NCBI RefSeq assembly: GCF_036287215.1
Contig: NZ_CP142860.1
Coordinates: 1,364,001 to 1,428,000 of the forward strand
Length of the DNA stretch: 64,000 nucleotides
Direction: 5' to 3'
Origin: Caproiciproducens sp. CPB-2
GTDB lineage: Bacteria; Bacillota; Clostridia; Oscillospirales; Acutalibacteraceae
The position numbers were made by a program, and so were the translations under genes. Under the pieces are notes generated by a model that saw only the letters and a program-made list of their open reading frames with translations, was not told the DNA's origin and did no database searches. Position 1 is the stretch's first letter; every line of letters begins with the position of its first letter. Positions 17,811 to 26,650 of this stretch are shown piece by piece.

Positions 17811-18635
17811 ATGAAAAAATGGATGGCTTTTTGTATCGGAATGGCTATACTGACTGCGCTTGCCGGATGCGGCTCGGAAATCCACGCGATACCCACCGCA
17901 CAGAGCGCACCGAAAAGTTCACAGGAGTCCGGCTCCGATGCCGCAGGTTCCTCTCAGACATCGGAAACTTCCGGTTCTGCCGTACAGGTCCCGTCAAAAA
18001 ACGGCGGTACGGTTTCCGGCGTTTCTTCCGCCATACCTTTCGGGGTGGCGCCGTCTACGATTTCTGCGGAATACAAAAAAGGCGATACGGAGATCAGAGC
18101 AGAATACCCGCAATTTGAAGGAAACAGATATGCCGGAGTCGATTCGCAGATGAAAAAGGAAGCTCTCAGTACTATGGACAACGTAAAGGCGGATAGTAAA
18201 TCGACGGGTATCACGGCCGAAACAGCCGGACGTGTGGAATTTAGTTCAAAAGATTTTGTCAGCGCGGTGTTTGAGACTTCTTTCCTGACAAAAGACAATA
18301 CGCATACGTTCCGGTCGCTTCGCACAGTGAATTATGATCTGAAAGCGGAAAAGGCCGTTATGGAACAGGACCTGATTGTGAATAATGGCGCTTTGTACAA
18401 AGCGGCGGATGCGGCCGTAAAAAAGCAGCTTTCCAAAGAACTTCAGACATATTTTACACCTCAGGTTTTAAAGGACAGTCTGGACCAGTCCGAGCTCTAT
18501 TTCAAAAAGGACGGAATAGTTGTGAGTTTCACTGTGATCTATACGCTGGGCGACCATGCCGAAATTTCTATTCCGTATAACGAAACGCAAGGATTTCGTA
18601 CGGAAAGTTCCGTTTGGAACAATTTCGCAACGTGA
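17811..18635 (+). CDS. Lipoprotein with RsiV-like DUF4163/DUF3298 region
   Basis: A 274-residue protein. A signal peptide ends in the lipobox LAGC at about residues 17-20, so it should be lipid-anchored outside the membrane. A Ser/Thr-rich linker (about 25-75) precedes a domain resembling the extracellular part of the anti-sigma factor RsiV: an early strand region (ISAEYKKGDTEIRAEYPQF), a central VFETSF block, and a C-terminal DUF3298 part (LYFKKDGIVVSFTVIY). RsiV itself binds lysozyme, but this protein lacks the cytoplasmic sigma-binding part and no sigma gene adjoins. It may be a stand-alone cell-surface sensor or decoy. Confidence 0.7.
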   Translation: MKKWMAFCIGMAILTALAGCGSEIHAIPTAQSAPKSSQESGSDAAGSSQTSETSGSAVQVPSKNGGTVSGVSSAIPFGVAPSTISAEYKKGDTEIRAEYPQFEGNRYAGVDSQMKKEALSTMDNVKADSKSTGITAETAGRVEFSSKDFVSAVFETSFLTKDNTHTFRSLRTVNYDLKAEKAVMEQDLIVNNGALYKAADAAVKKQLSKELQTYFTPQVLKDSLDQSELYFKKDGIVVSFTVIYTLGDHAEISIPYNETQGFRTESSVWNNFAT

Positions 18636-18706
18636 CGGGAAACTGCTTAGCAGCGTTTTCAAAAACCCGCTATGATTCCGGCGCCGCTAAATGCACCAAT
18701 AAAAAG

Positions 18707-18743
18707 AAATGGGAAACTGACGCAATCTATCGGTTTCCCATTT
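18707..18743 (+). terminator. Hairpin terminator downstream of RsiV-like gene
   Basis: AAATGGGAAAC (18707-18717) pairs perfectly with GTTTCCCATTT (18733-18743), 15-nt loop, then TTGC. The rest of the 253-nt gap shows nothing I recognise. Confidence 0.65.
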
Positions 18744-18888
18744 TGCAATGGTGCTGTATCATACGTTCTTCTATAATTTTGCATCTCATTTTGATGTACC
18801 TTTGCAATGATCCATCAACTTGAGCAATCAATGACTTTTATTATCTCACCATCACAATATGCTCATAATCAGACGGATAAATTAAAAT

Positions 18889-19635
18889 TTATAAAAACCT
18901 CTGCAGGCAAGACTCGTAAGTATATCTCAGACGATTCCGGGTGGAATCTCCATAGTTGATTGCCGCAACCGGACAATGATGAAGACAACGCAGGCAATTA
19001 TCGCATTTCGGGAGCACCCAAAACGGCTTGTTTTCTTTCATTTCTATCGCATGAACCGGACAGTTCTTCACACACAGCCCACAACGAATGCAGGAATGGT
19101 CCACAGTAAAGGGGGAAGTGCTTCGGGCTTTCTCATAATGAGTGTGAATGCCGGGCGTTAATCGGCGTATGAGCCAGTTGCTCCGATAAGGTTTTTGTGT
19201 CCCTTCAATGATCTTATGAAGGACTTTTTCTGCATGAATCAATTTCTTTTTCTGCGTCTCCAAGGATGGTATGTCATGCAGTATCGAATAGTTTGTGACC
19301 ATGACGAGGGAGTAGACGGTTGGTTTAGGAAGTCCTTTTTCTAAAAAAAGCTTTTCTATCGCGGCGTCTCCTCCGCCTAAATACCCGCAGCATGTGATAA
19401 TAACGACAATTTTACTGACGTTCATAAATTCACTTTTTCGGATGAATGTTTCCATCCGGTCTGAAATCCCCCAAAAACAATTAAATGTCGTCAGAAATAG
19501 AGGCTCCCCATCTTCTAAGTAAAATACGGCAGGCTCTTCAAACTCACAAACATCCACCAGATCCCCTTGAAATGTTTCGTGCAGTTTTATAGCAACATGC
19601 TTTGAATTACCAGTTGAGCTATAGTATATTACCAT
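18889..19635 (-). CDS. EFR1-family ferredoxin (flavodoxin-like domain + two 4Fe-4S motifs)
   Basis: A 248-residue protein. The N-terminal half starts with a flavodoxin-type phosphate loop, YYSSTGNSKHVA, and should bind FMN. The C-terminal half carries two CxxCxxCxxxCP motifs (CIRCGLCVKNCP and CDNCLRCLHHCP), each binding a 4Fe-4S cluster. EFR1 proteins are thought to move electrons in anaerobes; donors and acceptors are not known. The start ATG 19635 gives MVIYYSSTGN, the expected family beginning. Confidence 0.87.
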   Translation of the reverse strand: MVIYYSSTGNSKHVAIKLHETFQGDLVDVCEFEEPAVFYLEDGEPLFLTTFNCFWGISDRMETFIRKSEFMNVSKIVVIITCCGYLGGGDAAIEKLFLEKGLPKPTVYSLVMVTNYSILHDIPSLETQKKKLIHAEKVLHKIIEGTQKPYRSNWLIRRLTPGIHTHYEKARSTSPFTVDHSCIRCGLCVKNCPVHAIEMKENKPFWVLPKCDNCLRCLHHCPVAAINYGDSTRNRLRYTYESCLQRFL

Positions 19636-19760
19636 TGCAGCATGACCTTCTTTCTGTGACGTCTTCTTGTTGACACAAGAATTCTGTTTATTTGCGTGTT
19701 ATATTCCCTATAGCTGCTCTTTTTGTGCAGCCTATCAACGTGTTTTGGCTACAGGATTTA

Positions 19761-20420
19761 TTACTGCAAAGGCATGCTTTTTTGCCGCTTCGGAAAATCA
19801 CATTCGTTTATGAATGGACAGCCACCGCATACAGGCTTCTTTCTGCAGTGCCTTTTCCCGTGCTCCAAAATCAATATATGGTATTTGCCGAATAGTATGG
19901 CGTCTTTCTCAAGCCCCTCGGTGAAATATGTCTGCAGCGGTTTGTATTCCAGTTCCACAGGGACAGACAGCCTTTCTGCCAGCCTTTTTATGTAAGCGTC
20001 GACTACAAATGCGGGGAAATAAAAGACATAGAGCAGGATGGCATCGGCGGTTTCCTGCCCGATTCCCTTTATGGAAAGCAGTTCCCTTCTGATTTTGCCC
20101 TGCGGCTGTTGTTGAACCGTTTCCACGGAATATCCATATTGTTGATACCACGCGGTTACGTTTTTCAAACAGACCGCTTTTGCAGAGTAAAATCCGCTGG
20201 GATAGATGTGCCTGATTAATTCATCCAGCGGCAAAGCTTCAACATATTCAGGGGTAAGCCTGCCGCCGAAGTTTGCCAGCGACCGTTCAACATTTCCCCA
20301 CGCCGTATTCTGAACCAAAACGGCTCCGACCATAATTTCATAGGAATTCCCCGGCCACCAGCCGAGATCTCCATAGTATTCCAGTAGCTTATTGTAAATC
20401 CAATTTGATTTGTTTGACAT
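19761..20420 (-). CDS. Endonuclease III-related HhH-GPD DNA glycosylase (COG2231-like)
   Basis: About 219 residues from ATG 20420 (AAGGGGAC 9 nt upstream). The helix-hairpin-helix LLSIKGIGQETADAIL is followed by the catalytic Asp in FVVDAYIKR, and a C-terminal Cys set (C-x5-C-x2-C-x5-C) suits a 4Fe-4S cluster. The WWPGNSYEIMVGAVLVQNTAWGNVE opening is typical of the COG2231 group related to 3-methyladenine glycosylase MagIII, so it probably removes damaged bases. A longer form starting at GTG 20504 would overlap the dcd stop, so the two genes are in one unit in either case. Confidence 0.82.
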   Translation of the reverse strand: MSNKSNWIYNKLLEYYGDLGWWPGNSYEIMVGAVLVQNTAWGNVERSLANFGGRLTPEYVEALPLDELIRHIYPSGFYSAKAVCLKNVTAWYQQYGYSVETVQQQPQGKIRRELLSIKGIGQETADAILLYVFYFPAFVVDAYIKRLAERLSVPVELEYKPLQTYFTEGLEKDAILFGKYHILILEHGKRHCRKKPVCGGCPFINECDFPKRQKSMPLQ

Positions 20421-20500
20421 GGATTTGTCCCCTTGATTCAATAGATCACTTATAAATCCGGCTTCCAATTTGCTTCTGCCTGCTTTAAAGAACAGAAATG

Positions 20501-21037
20501 TCACTTTTTTTCTTTATCCATAAACACTCTTGAACCTGTGGCACCTTTTTGCCCCTGATATTTTCCCTGATAGGGTTTGAGGGCAATATCATCCATTTGG
20601 GCAAATACAAGCTGTCCCACTCTCCAGCCGGACTGCAGTTCGATCGCACAGCGGTTCGCATTAAATAATTCAAGAGTGATTTCTCCCTCAAATCCAGGGT
20701 CCACCCATCCGGCGTTTTGGATAAACAGGCCCAATCTTCCAAGGGAGCTTCTTCCCTCAACAAATGCGGTCAGATTATCGGGCATTACAAAATACTCCAA
20801 CGTAGTGGCAAGGACAAACTGTCCGGGGAGAAGAAGATATTTATCCGTTTGAATGGTTTTATATCTGATTTCATTTTGTAAGGTAATGATTCCGTCGGGT
20901 GAGTCTTCCACAATACTGAATGTGTTTCCAAGACGGATATCTACGCTTGCGGGCTGTATTTGCTCTTCCCTGATCGGCTCTATCAATAATGTTTTTTCTT
21001 TTAACATTTTAATAATGGTTTTATCCGATAAAATCAT
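20501..21037 (-). CDS. dcd: dCTP deaminase
   Basis: A 178-residue protein. It has the Dcd trimer motifs: [10 protein letters not shown] near residue 30, the active-site [12 protein letters not shown] with the essential Arg/Ser, and the catalytic Glu in [17 protein letters not shown], plus the C-terminal lid [10 protein letters not shown] that closes on nucleotide. It deaminates dCTP to dUTP for thymidylate synthesis; whether it is bifunctional (also releasing dUMP) cannot be decided. GGAAGG precedes ATG 21037. It is followed directly by the DNA glycosylase gene. Confidence 0.92.
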   Translation of the reverse strand: MILSDKTIIKMLKEKTLLIEPIREEQIQPASVDIRLGNTFSIVEDSPDGIITLQNEIRYKTIQTDKYLLLPGQFVLATTLEYFVMPDNLTAFVEGRSSLGRLGLFIQNAGWVDPGFEGEITLELFNANRCAIELQSGWRVGQLVFAQMDDIALKPYQGKYQGQKGATGSRVFMDKEKK

Positions 21038-21202
21038 AATGGATCCTTCCTTTGCATTTTATAAACAACGTACTTGTTAAGTATTATATCAGCTAAAATC
21101 TGTAAACGCAAAAGAAGTTAACTGCGGTATTAGAGTTTTAAAAGCAAAAATGCGCACATATGATAGGATTGATTATAGATGTGATGGTAGGGATAGAGCC
21201 AT

Positions 21203-22600
21203 ATGAGACATATTGATATAAAAAAACTTCTGAAAAGCGGACTTGTGGCAAATATCGCCATTTCAGCCGCTTCCGTTGCATTGATCTATTCATTGATTTC
21301 GCTGTACTTCTGCAGTCATTTCTTTTTCAATACGGAAATAAATGGAGCGAATGTCTCATTAAAAGCGTACGGCACTGCAAATCAGGCGATAAGAGACTAT
21401 ATGAAAGGCTATGAACTGCAGTTAACGGAAAGAAATGGGGAAACAGAGAAGATAGCAGGACGCGATATAGACTTGCAGTATCATGAAAAAGTCGGGATTT
21501 CCGGAATTTATCCTCTGCAAAGACCGTTTCAATGGATGGGCTCGTTATTCGAAGGTAAAAAATATACGATCAGTGATTTATATGTTTACAATCAGGACCT
21601 TCTAAAAAATAAAATTGACCAGCTGAATTGTTTCAATAGGACTGCCGCGGAACCGCAAAATGTCAGTTTTCAGTATTCCAACGGGTTATACGAAGCGGTT
21701 AAAGAAGTATATGGAAATACAATCATTCAGGATCAATTGAACAAAGCCATAAAGACGAGTATTGAGAGAGGAGAAACAAATTTAAATTTAGAGGAGGAGC
21801 ATTGCTACAAAGAGCCAAAATATACCTTGAGCTCTTATAAAACGCACATAGTAGAGAACCTGCTGAACAGGTATGTATCAGCCAATATTACTTATCAATT
21901 CGACGGTAAAAAGGAAACAGTGAATGGGGATGCCATCCATAAATGGCTTACTGTCAGCGAAGATTTAGATGTTGTAATCAATAAAGCCGCAGTTCAAAAG
22001 TATGTAAATGAATTGGGCAGAAAATACGATACGGTCGGAGCGGCAAGAAACTTCAAAACATCTGTGGGGAAAACCGTTACGGTGAAAGGCGGTCTTTACG
22101 GATGGAAAATCGACCGGGATGCCGAAGCGGAAGCGCTGTTGGAAAATATAACACGCGGCGAGGTAGTGGAAAAAGAACCGGTCTATGTCCAAAGGGCTTT
22201 ATCCAGAGGGGAAGATGAAATCGGCGATACCTATTTGGAAATCAACATAACGAAACAGCATGTGTGGTTTTATCTGGATGGAAAGCTCCTGGCCAGCGGT
22301 TCCGTGGTAACCGGAAACCCCAACAGGGGATGGTCCACTGTAACCGGGGTTTACATGCTCAATTACAAACAGGAAGGCGCCGTCTTAAGCGGCCAGGGAT
22401 ATGAAGCCAATGTCACTTACTGGATGCCTTTTTTCGGAAATACAGGATTGCACGACGCCAGCTGGAGGTATTCCTTTGGAGGAGAGATCTATAAAAGAAA
22501 CGGGACTCACGGATGCATCAATGCCCCGTTCTATCTGGCGAAAACGATTTTTGAAAATATAGAAGTAGGGACCCCCATCATTAGTTATAAAGAAGGATAA
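21203..22600 (+). CDS. Membrane-anchored L,D-transpeptidase (YkuD) with peptidoglycan-binding region
   Basis: A 465-residue protein. One N-terminal helix (about residues 16-42) anchors it with the bulk outside. The middle part (about 45-330) resembles the duplicated PG_binding_4 domain found before YkuD domains in Firmicutes. The C-terminal YkuD domain starts near YLEINITKQHVWFYLDG and has the catalytic Cys in GTHGCINAP. It should make 3-3 crosslinks or attach to peptidoglycan. It is a single gene; its codon use is more AT-rich than the flanking operons. Confidence 0.88.
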   Translation: MRHIDIKKLLKSGLVANIAISAASVALIYSLISLYFCSHFFFNTEINGANVSLKAYGTANQAIRDYMKGYELQLTERNGETEKIAGRDIDLQYHEKVGISGIYPLQRPFQWMGSLFEGKKYTISDLYVYNQDLLKNKIDQLNCFNRTAAEPQNVSFQYSNGLYEAVKEVYGNTIIQDQLNKAIKTSIERGETNLNLEEEHCYKEPKYTLSSYKTHIVENLLNRYVSANITYQFDGKKETVNGDAIHKWLTVSEDLDVVINKAAVQKYVNELGRKYDTVGAARNFKTSVGKTVTVKGGLYGWKIDRDAEAEALLENITRGEVVEKEPVYVQRALSRGEDEIGDTYLEINITKQHVWFYLDGKLLASGSVVTGNPNRGWSTVTGVYMLNYKQEGAVLSGQGYEANVTYWMPFFGNTGLHDASWRYSFGGEIYKRNGTHGCINAPFYLAKTIFENIEVGTPIISYKEG

Positions 22601-22610
22601 AACGGGATAA

Positions 22611-22778
22611 TCACTCGCCCGAGCGCTCACCCATAACGAAATATCCGAAACGTTTGAAAGTCTCATCTTTGCGATACCACTTCCGATAACTGCCCAAGTT
22701 TTCACTGCTTTCTAAGTTAACTTGTCTTTTGAATCTTGTCCTACCTGTTTGATCGATCGGGTAGAAGCAGGGTACGGT
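22611..22778 (-). pseudogene. Possible relic coding segment (C-terminal 55 codons, no start)
   Basis: On the minus strand, 55 open codons run from just after a TAA (22779-22781) to TGA (22611-22613). They give a peptide with protein-like composition (segment NLGSYRKWYRKDETFKRFGY, ending GERSGE). There is no start codon or ribosome site, so it may be the tail of a decayed gene. I do not recognise the family, and chance openness is quite possible at this length. Confidence 0.25.
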
Positions 22779-22823
22779 TTACCGATTGTCCATTGATTTT
22801 ATTATATTCCATATTCAGAATAA

Positions 22824-22864
22824 AGGAAAGGGATTTGAACCTTTGTGATTCAAATCCCTTTCCT
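22824..22864 (-). terminator. Terminator of the LacI-family gene
   Basis: Perfect 16-bp stem AGGAAAGGGATTTGAA (22824-22839) with its complement at 22849-22864, 9-nt loop, T-rich tail on the minus strand. Confidence 0.85.
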
Positions 22865-22879
22865 GCTTTTTAACTCCGT

Positions 22880-23974
22880 TCATGGCCTTGGTTCCACGCA
22901 GGAGTTTGTTGCTCCCGGGGAAAGACCTTCGACGGTACGCGGCTCGGCGGGAGGAGCAGAACAACTTTCCCGCCGCACGATGTGGCACGGCACGATGACC
23001 TTCAGAGGCAGGGAATGCCCGCCGTTGATGCGGTCGATGAGCACGCGTGTCGCGATCTTTCCCATCTCGTCCAACGGGATATGGATGGTTGTGAGCATTG
23101 GAGAGACATACCGATCTGTCTCGATGTCGTTCGCACCCATTACCGAAAGGTCCTCCGGCACCCGGAGACCGTGCCCCTTGCAGGCCTGCAGTACCCCAAT
23201 GGCAGTATTGTCGTTGGCGCAATAAAGCGCTGTGGCGTCCATACCCTGCGCCAGAAGACGCTCCAAACCCCGGAAGCCGCATTCAAAGGAAAGCACCGAA
23301 TTTGTGGCAATGTTCCGTTCGCTGCGCTCAAGGCCCAGCAGCTCCAGCCCGTGCAGATAACCCCGGAAGCGGGCCTCGTTTCGATCCGTTCCCACAAAGC
23401 CGATGCGGTGGTGTCCAAGGCTGTACAGATAACGTACAGCCTCCTGGGAAGCCAGATAACCGTCGCAGATTATGCCGTCGCATCTCACGTCCAGATCGTT
23501 CCATCCAAGATAAACGGTCTTTTTGAAATGCTTGCTCAGAAGCTGGTACAGCTGAGACTGAAACCTCCCGATGATGATGAGCTGATCACTGGAAGCCTCC
23601 TGCATAAACTGAGCGGTAGAGCCGTTTTCGATTCCGCCCGAATAAAAGGTGTATTTCAGCGTATAGCCGTTTTGGAAGGCTTCACGCTCGATACTGGCGA
23701 TGGCGTGGGTGAAAAAAGGATCTTTCCGCACCTCCTCGGGAGAGCAGGCCACGAGGCAGTAGATGGAACTTACCGGCTGCGGCGGGGTCTTGCCGGACTT
23801 CTTCAGAGACTGGGCTTCCCTGTTGGGCATATAACCGCCCGCCTGCGCAATTTTCCATATACGGTCCTGAATTTCTTTGCCGGCGGCGCTCGGCGATGAG
23901 GCGTTAAGTACCCGGGAGACGGTTGAGATGGATACATGAGCTTGAGCCGCAATTTCCTTTAAAGTCATATACAA
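22880..23974 (-). CDS. LacI-family transcriptional regulator of the ABC/oxidoreductase locus
   Basis: A 364-residue protein, slightly long for the family because of a 25-residue tail. The N-terminal helix-turn-helix MTLKEIAAQAHVSISTVSRVLN is canonical, followed by the hinge and a periplasmic-binding-like effector domain (GHHRIGFVG, ALYCANDNTAIGVLQA, VMGANDIETDRYVSPMLTTI). It is divergent from the substrate-binding protein gene. A LacI-type AAACGTTT palindrome lies in the shared gap, so it probably represses the locus until the substrate binds. Its fold predicts a sugar-like or small polar ligand. ATG at 23974 or 23968 are both possible. Confidence 0.88.
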   Translation of the reverse strand: MYMTLKEIAAQAHVSISTVSRVLNASSPSAAGKEIQDRIWKIAQAGGYMPNREAQSLKKSGKTPPQPVSSIYCLVACSPEEVRKDPFFTHAIASIEREAFQNGYTLKYTFYSGGIENGSTAQFMQEASSDQLIIIGRFQSQLYQLLSKHFKKTVYLGWNDLDVRCDGIICDGYLASQEAVRYLYSLGHHRIGFVGTDRNEARFRGYLHGLELLGLERSERNIATNSVLSFECGFRGLERLLAQGMDATALYCANDNTAIGVLQACKGHGLRVPEDLSVMGANDIETDRYVSPMLTTIHIPLDEMGKIATRVLIDRINGGHSLPLKVIVPCHIVRRESCSAPPAEPRTVEGLSPGATNSCVEPRP

Positions 23975-24462
23975 CAGCTCCTTTGCTTAAAAAGATAGCA
24001 CAAAAATACGCAAAAAACAATAAAAACGCAGAAACAATTTTCAGCTTATCATGGAATTTTCTATAGAAATTATGCAAAAGGTACAACTTGATTGACAGAT
24101 ATCACAAAAAATCGGCTGTAAAAACCGCAAATAAGTGGGAATGAAAACGTTTGGGTAAAACCGTATGTAAAATTGACGAAAATCTCTTGAAGTATACAAG
24201 GGGAAATGGTACCTTTGTAATGAGGAAAATCGATGGATATCGAAAAGAAAGTGTCGCAAAAATCAACTGAAATTGTAAAATATTTGGCAGATGTTCACAC
24301 AAATTAAAGCAAAAATGGAAAATAATGCAGAACTTTGCGTGCTGTTGCAGATGTGCGGTCTGGTTCTGACATTTTTGCCGGAGGCTTCTGCCCTGTTTAA
24401 TCTTTCAGATTGCGGCGACATTTTTTTACGGGGAAGATTTTATGATTGAAAGGGGAAAAAAC
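23975..24462. promoter_or_regulatory. 488-nt divergent control region with LacI-type operator
   Basis: AT-rich gap between the regulator and the importer operon. It holds AAACGTTT (24145-24152), set in the longer TGAAAACGTTTGGG, the classic LacI-family half-site pair. TTGACG at 24173 and TATACA at 24193 lie only 14 bp apart, so I do not call them a promoter. No gene or stable RNA structure is evident. Confidence 0.5.
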
Positions 24463-25635
24463 ATGAAAAACATGAAAAGAGCACTTGCACTGTTTCTTAC
24501 GCTTGCGATGATCTGCGCGACGATGGCTGGCTGCGGCGGAACCGCGGACTCCACGCCCCCTGCGGCTTCAGGTCCGGAGGGAAGCGCTGCGGGCACGGAA
24601 AAATCCGGCACCACCTTCGGCCTTACCCCGCTGGACAAGCCCACGACCCTGCGGGTCGGGTTCTTTTCCGGTTCCGCACACAGCATGCCCTTCTATATTG
24701 CCGACAAAATGGGATTTTTCAAAGAATTGAACATCGATGTGGAATATGAATCCTTCATTAACGGCCCGGCGATGATGGAGGTAAGCTCAAACTGGGATGT
24801 GTGCGACGTGGGCGGCCCCGGCGTTCTGAACGGCATGAAGAACCACGACGTCCACATGATCGGGCTGTGCGACAACGAATTGAACACCGCTCTTTTCGTC
24901 CGTCCGGACAGCGACCTTGCAAAGGATCCTGCGAATCCGGATCTGTGGAAAGGCAAGACCATCATCCTTAACAGCGGAACGACCCTGCAGTACATGTGCG
25001 CGAGTTATCTGAAAAGCATCGGTTCCAGCATCAACGACGTGAATATTGTCAGTATGGACGTTACCAGTAGTCTGACTGCGTTTAAGGCAGGTCAGGGTGA
25101 TGCGGTCTGCGCATGGAACGCCGTAGCGTACAACGCGGACGACAGCGGACTCGTGCGTGTGACGGACATGAGCGAAATGGGCCTGAACAACGTCTGCGGT
25201 CTGTGCGCGACGGGGGACGCCGTTAAAAACAAAGCAGATTTGCTCAAACTGACCTGGATGGTCTACTATATGACCGCGGCATGGTGCCAGGAGAGCGATG
25301 AAAACATGTCCAAGGCAGTGGAACTTTATGTGCAGTCCTGCGAGGATGAGGGTGTGGCGTCCAGCGAGTCGATCTGTGAGCGCGCATTGAAGATTTTCAA
25401 ATGCCCCTCCGTCAAGGAAAGCTATACCGATATGACGACCAAAGTGACGGACCGTTCCGGCTCCGGAGAGGTTCTTCAGGCTACCAATTATCTTTTTGAA
25501 ACACTGGATTTCTTTATCGGGCTGGGAAGCTATACGGCGGCGGACCGTAAGAACATTCTGGACAAGGGTCTCGTCGACTCCTCGATTGCCGAGTCCTGTA
25601 AGGATACGCTGACGCAGCTGGGATATCTTTCATAA
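24463..25635 (+). CDS. ABC importer substrate-binding lipoprotein (NitT/TauT/SsuA-like)
   Basis: About 390 residues from ATG 24463, with GAAAGGGG 7 nt upstream; an earlier in-frame ATG (24442) precedes that site. The signal peptide ends in a lipobox MAGC. The mature part has the NMT1/SsuA-like fold pattern: LRVGFFSGSAHSMPFYIADKMGFF, then a long periplasmic-binding layout with GKTIILNSGTTLQYMC. This class binds sulfonates, nitrate, bicarbonate, pyrimidine precursors or other small anions. It starts an operon with two permeases and two ATPases. The actual ligand is unknown. Confidence 0.85.
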   Translation: MKNMKRALALFLTLAMICATMAGCGGTADSTPPAASGPEGSAAGTEKSGTTFGLTPLDKPTTLRVGFFSGSAHSMPFYIADKMGFFKELNIDVEYESFINGPAMMEVSSNWDVCDVGGPGVLNGMKNHDVHMIGLCDNELNTALFVRPDSDLAKDPANPDLWKGKTIILNSGTTLQYMCASYLKSIGSSINDVNIVSMDVTSSLTAFKAGQGDAVCAWNAVAYNADDSGLVRVTDMSEMGLNNVCGLCATGDAVKNKADLLKLTWMVYYMTAAWCQESDENMSKAVELYVQSCEDEGVASSESICERALKIFKCPSVKESYTDMTTKVTDRSGSGEVLQATNYLFETLDFFIGLGSYTAADRKNILDKGLVDSSIAESCKDTLTQLGYLS

Positions 25636-25660
25636 AGCAGCGCCTTTAAAAAACAGCAAG

Positions 25661-25716
25661 ATCTTATGGGATCGTCCCGGCCTCCTTAACCGGTTGGATC
25701 GGACGATCCCGAAGAT
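25661..25716 (+). promoter_or_regulatory. Inverted repeat between binding-protein and permease genes
   Basis: GGGATCGTCC (25668-25677) pairs with GGACGATCCC (25701-25710), extended by ATCTT (25661-25665) with AAGAT (25712-25716). No T run follows, so it is more likely an mRNA-stabilising or partial read-through hairpin, as often found after binding-protein genes, than a full terminator. Confidence 0.5.
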
Positions 25717-25807
25717 TCTATAAGCGTTTATTTCAGCACCGGCATTATGCGGCGTTTTTCGGTAGCTGGTCAATCCACCGGTAACAAGCCTTTAAGGAGG
25801 AACGAAT

Positions 25808-26650
25808 ATGAGTGAAAAAGAATACGCAGCAGCCAGACTGACAGACGAAGAACGCGTCCGGCTGGTACAGCATCAAAAGCGGCGCAGTGATTATCAGCTT
25901 ACGATGCTTTCCATTATCGGCGTGTTGGGATTCCTGATTCTATGGCAGGTGGCGGTCGCGGCAGGCTGGCTGCCCAGCCGGTACGTGCCCATGCCGTCCA
26001 GAGTCGTCGAACTGTTTTTTGAAAAATGGATGGACCCCAATCCCGACGGCGCGACGCTGGGCCTGCATATCCTGAGCAGCCTGCAGGTGGCGCTCACGGG
26101 TTTCGGACTGGCGATCGTCATCGGTGTACCGCTTGGACTGCTCATGGGCTGGTTCCGTGCCTTCGACAAATTTATGCGCCCGATCTTTGAGATACTGCGC
26201 CCGATCCCGCCCGTTTCATGGATTCCGATCACGATCCTTTGGCTGGGCGTGGGCCTGAAAGCAAAAGCGTTCATCGTCTTTTTCTCGGCCTTCGTTCCCT
26301 GCGTGATCAATGCCTATACCGGGATCAGGCAGACGAGCCCCGTGCTGATCAATTTTTCAAAAACATGCGGCGCCTCTACTTTCACGATTTTCAGAAAAAT
26401 CGGGATTCCTTCCGCCATGACCATGACCTTTGCCGGTATACGGGTGGCGCTGGGCAATGCATGGGCCACGCTCGTAGCGGCGGAGATGCTGGCTGCGAGT
26501 ACCGGCCTGGGTTATATGATCCAGCAGGGCCGTCAGTTTGCCCGGCCCGACATTATTATTCTCGGCATCGTGGTCATCGGCGCCATTGGGGTTCTGTTCA
26601 CCTCGCTGCTGGGCAGGATCGAATACAAAGTATTGGGGTGGAAGAAATGA
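25808..26650 (+). CDS. ABC importer permease 1 (NitT/TauT type)
   Basis: A 280-residue membrane protein with six predicted helices after a charged N-terminus. The cytoplasmic coupling loop (EAA region) is visible as KTCGASTFTIFRKIGIPSAMTMTFAGIRVALGNAWATLVAAEML. The block RPIPPVSWIPITILWLG is typical of SsuC/TauC permeases. AAGGAGG lies just before ATG 25808. Its stop overlaps the ATG of permease 2 (ATGA), so the pair is translationally coupled and probably forms a heterodimeric channel. Confidence 0.9.
   Translation: MSEKEYAAARLTDEERVRLVQHQKRRSDYQLTMLSIIGVLGFLILWQVAVAAGWLPSRYVPMPSRVVELFFEKWMDPNPDGATLGLHILSSLQVALTGFGLAIVIGVPLGLLMGWFRAFDKFMRPIFEILRPIPPVSWIPITILWLGVGLKAKAFIVFFSAFVPCVINAYTGIRQTSPVLINFSKTCGASTFTIFRKIGIPSAMTMTFAGIRVALGNAWATLVAAEMLAASTGLGYMIQQGRQFARPDIIILGIVVIGAIGVLFTSLLGRIEYKVLGWKK

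Noticed and set aside
24173..24198. TTGACG...TATACA as the importer promoter
   Set aside because: The spacer is only 14 bp, too short for a sigma-70 promoter.
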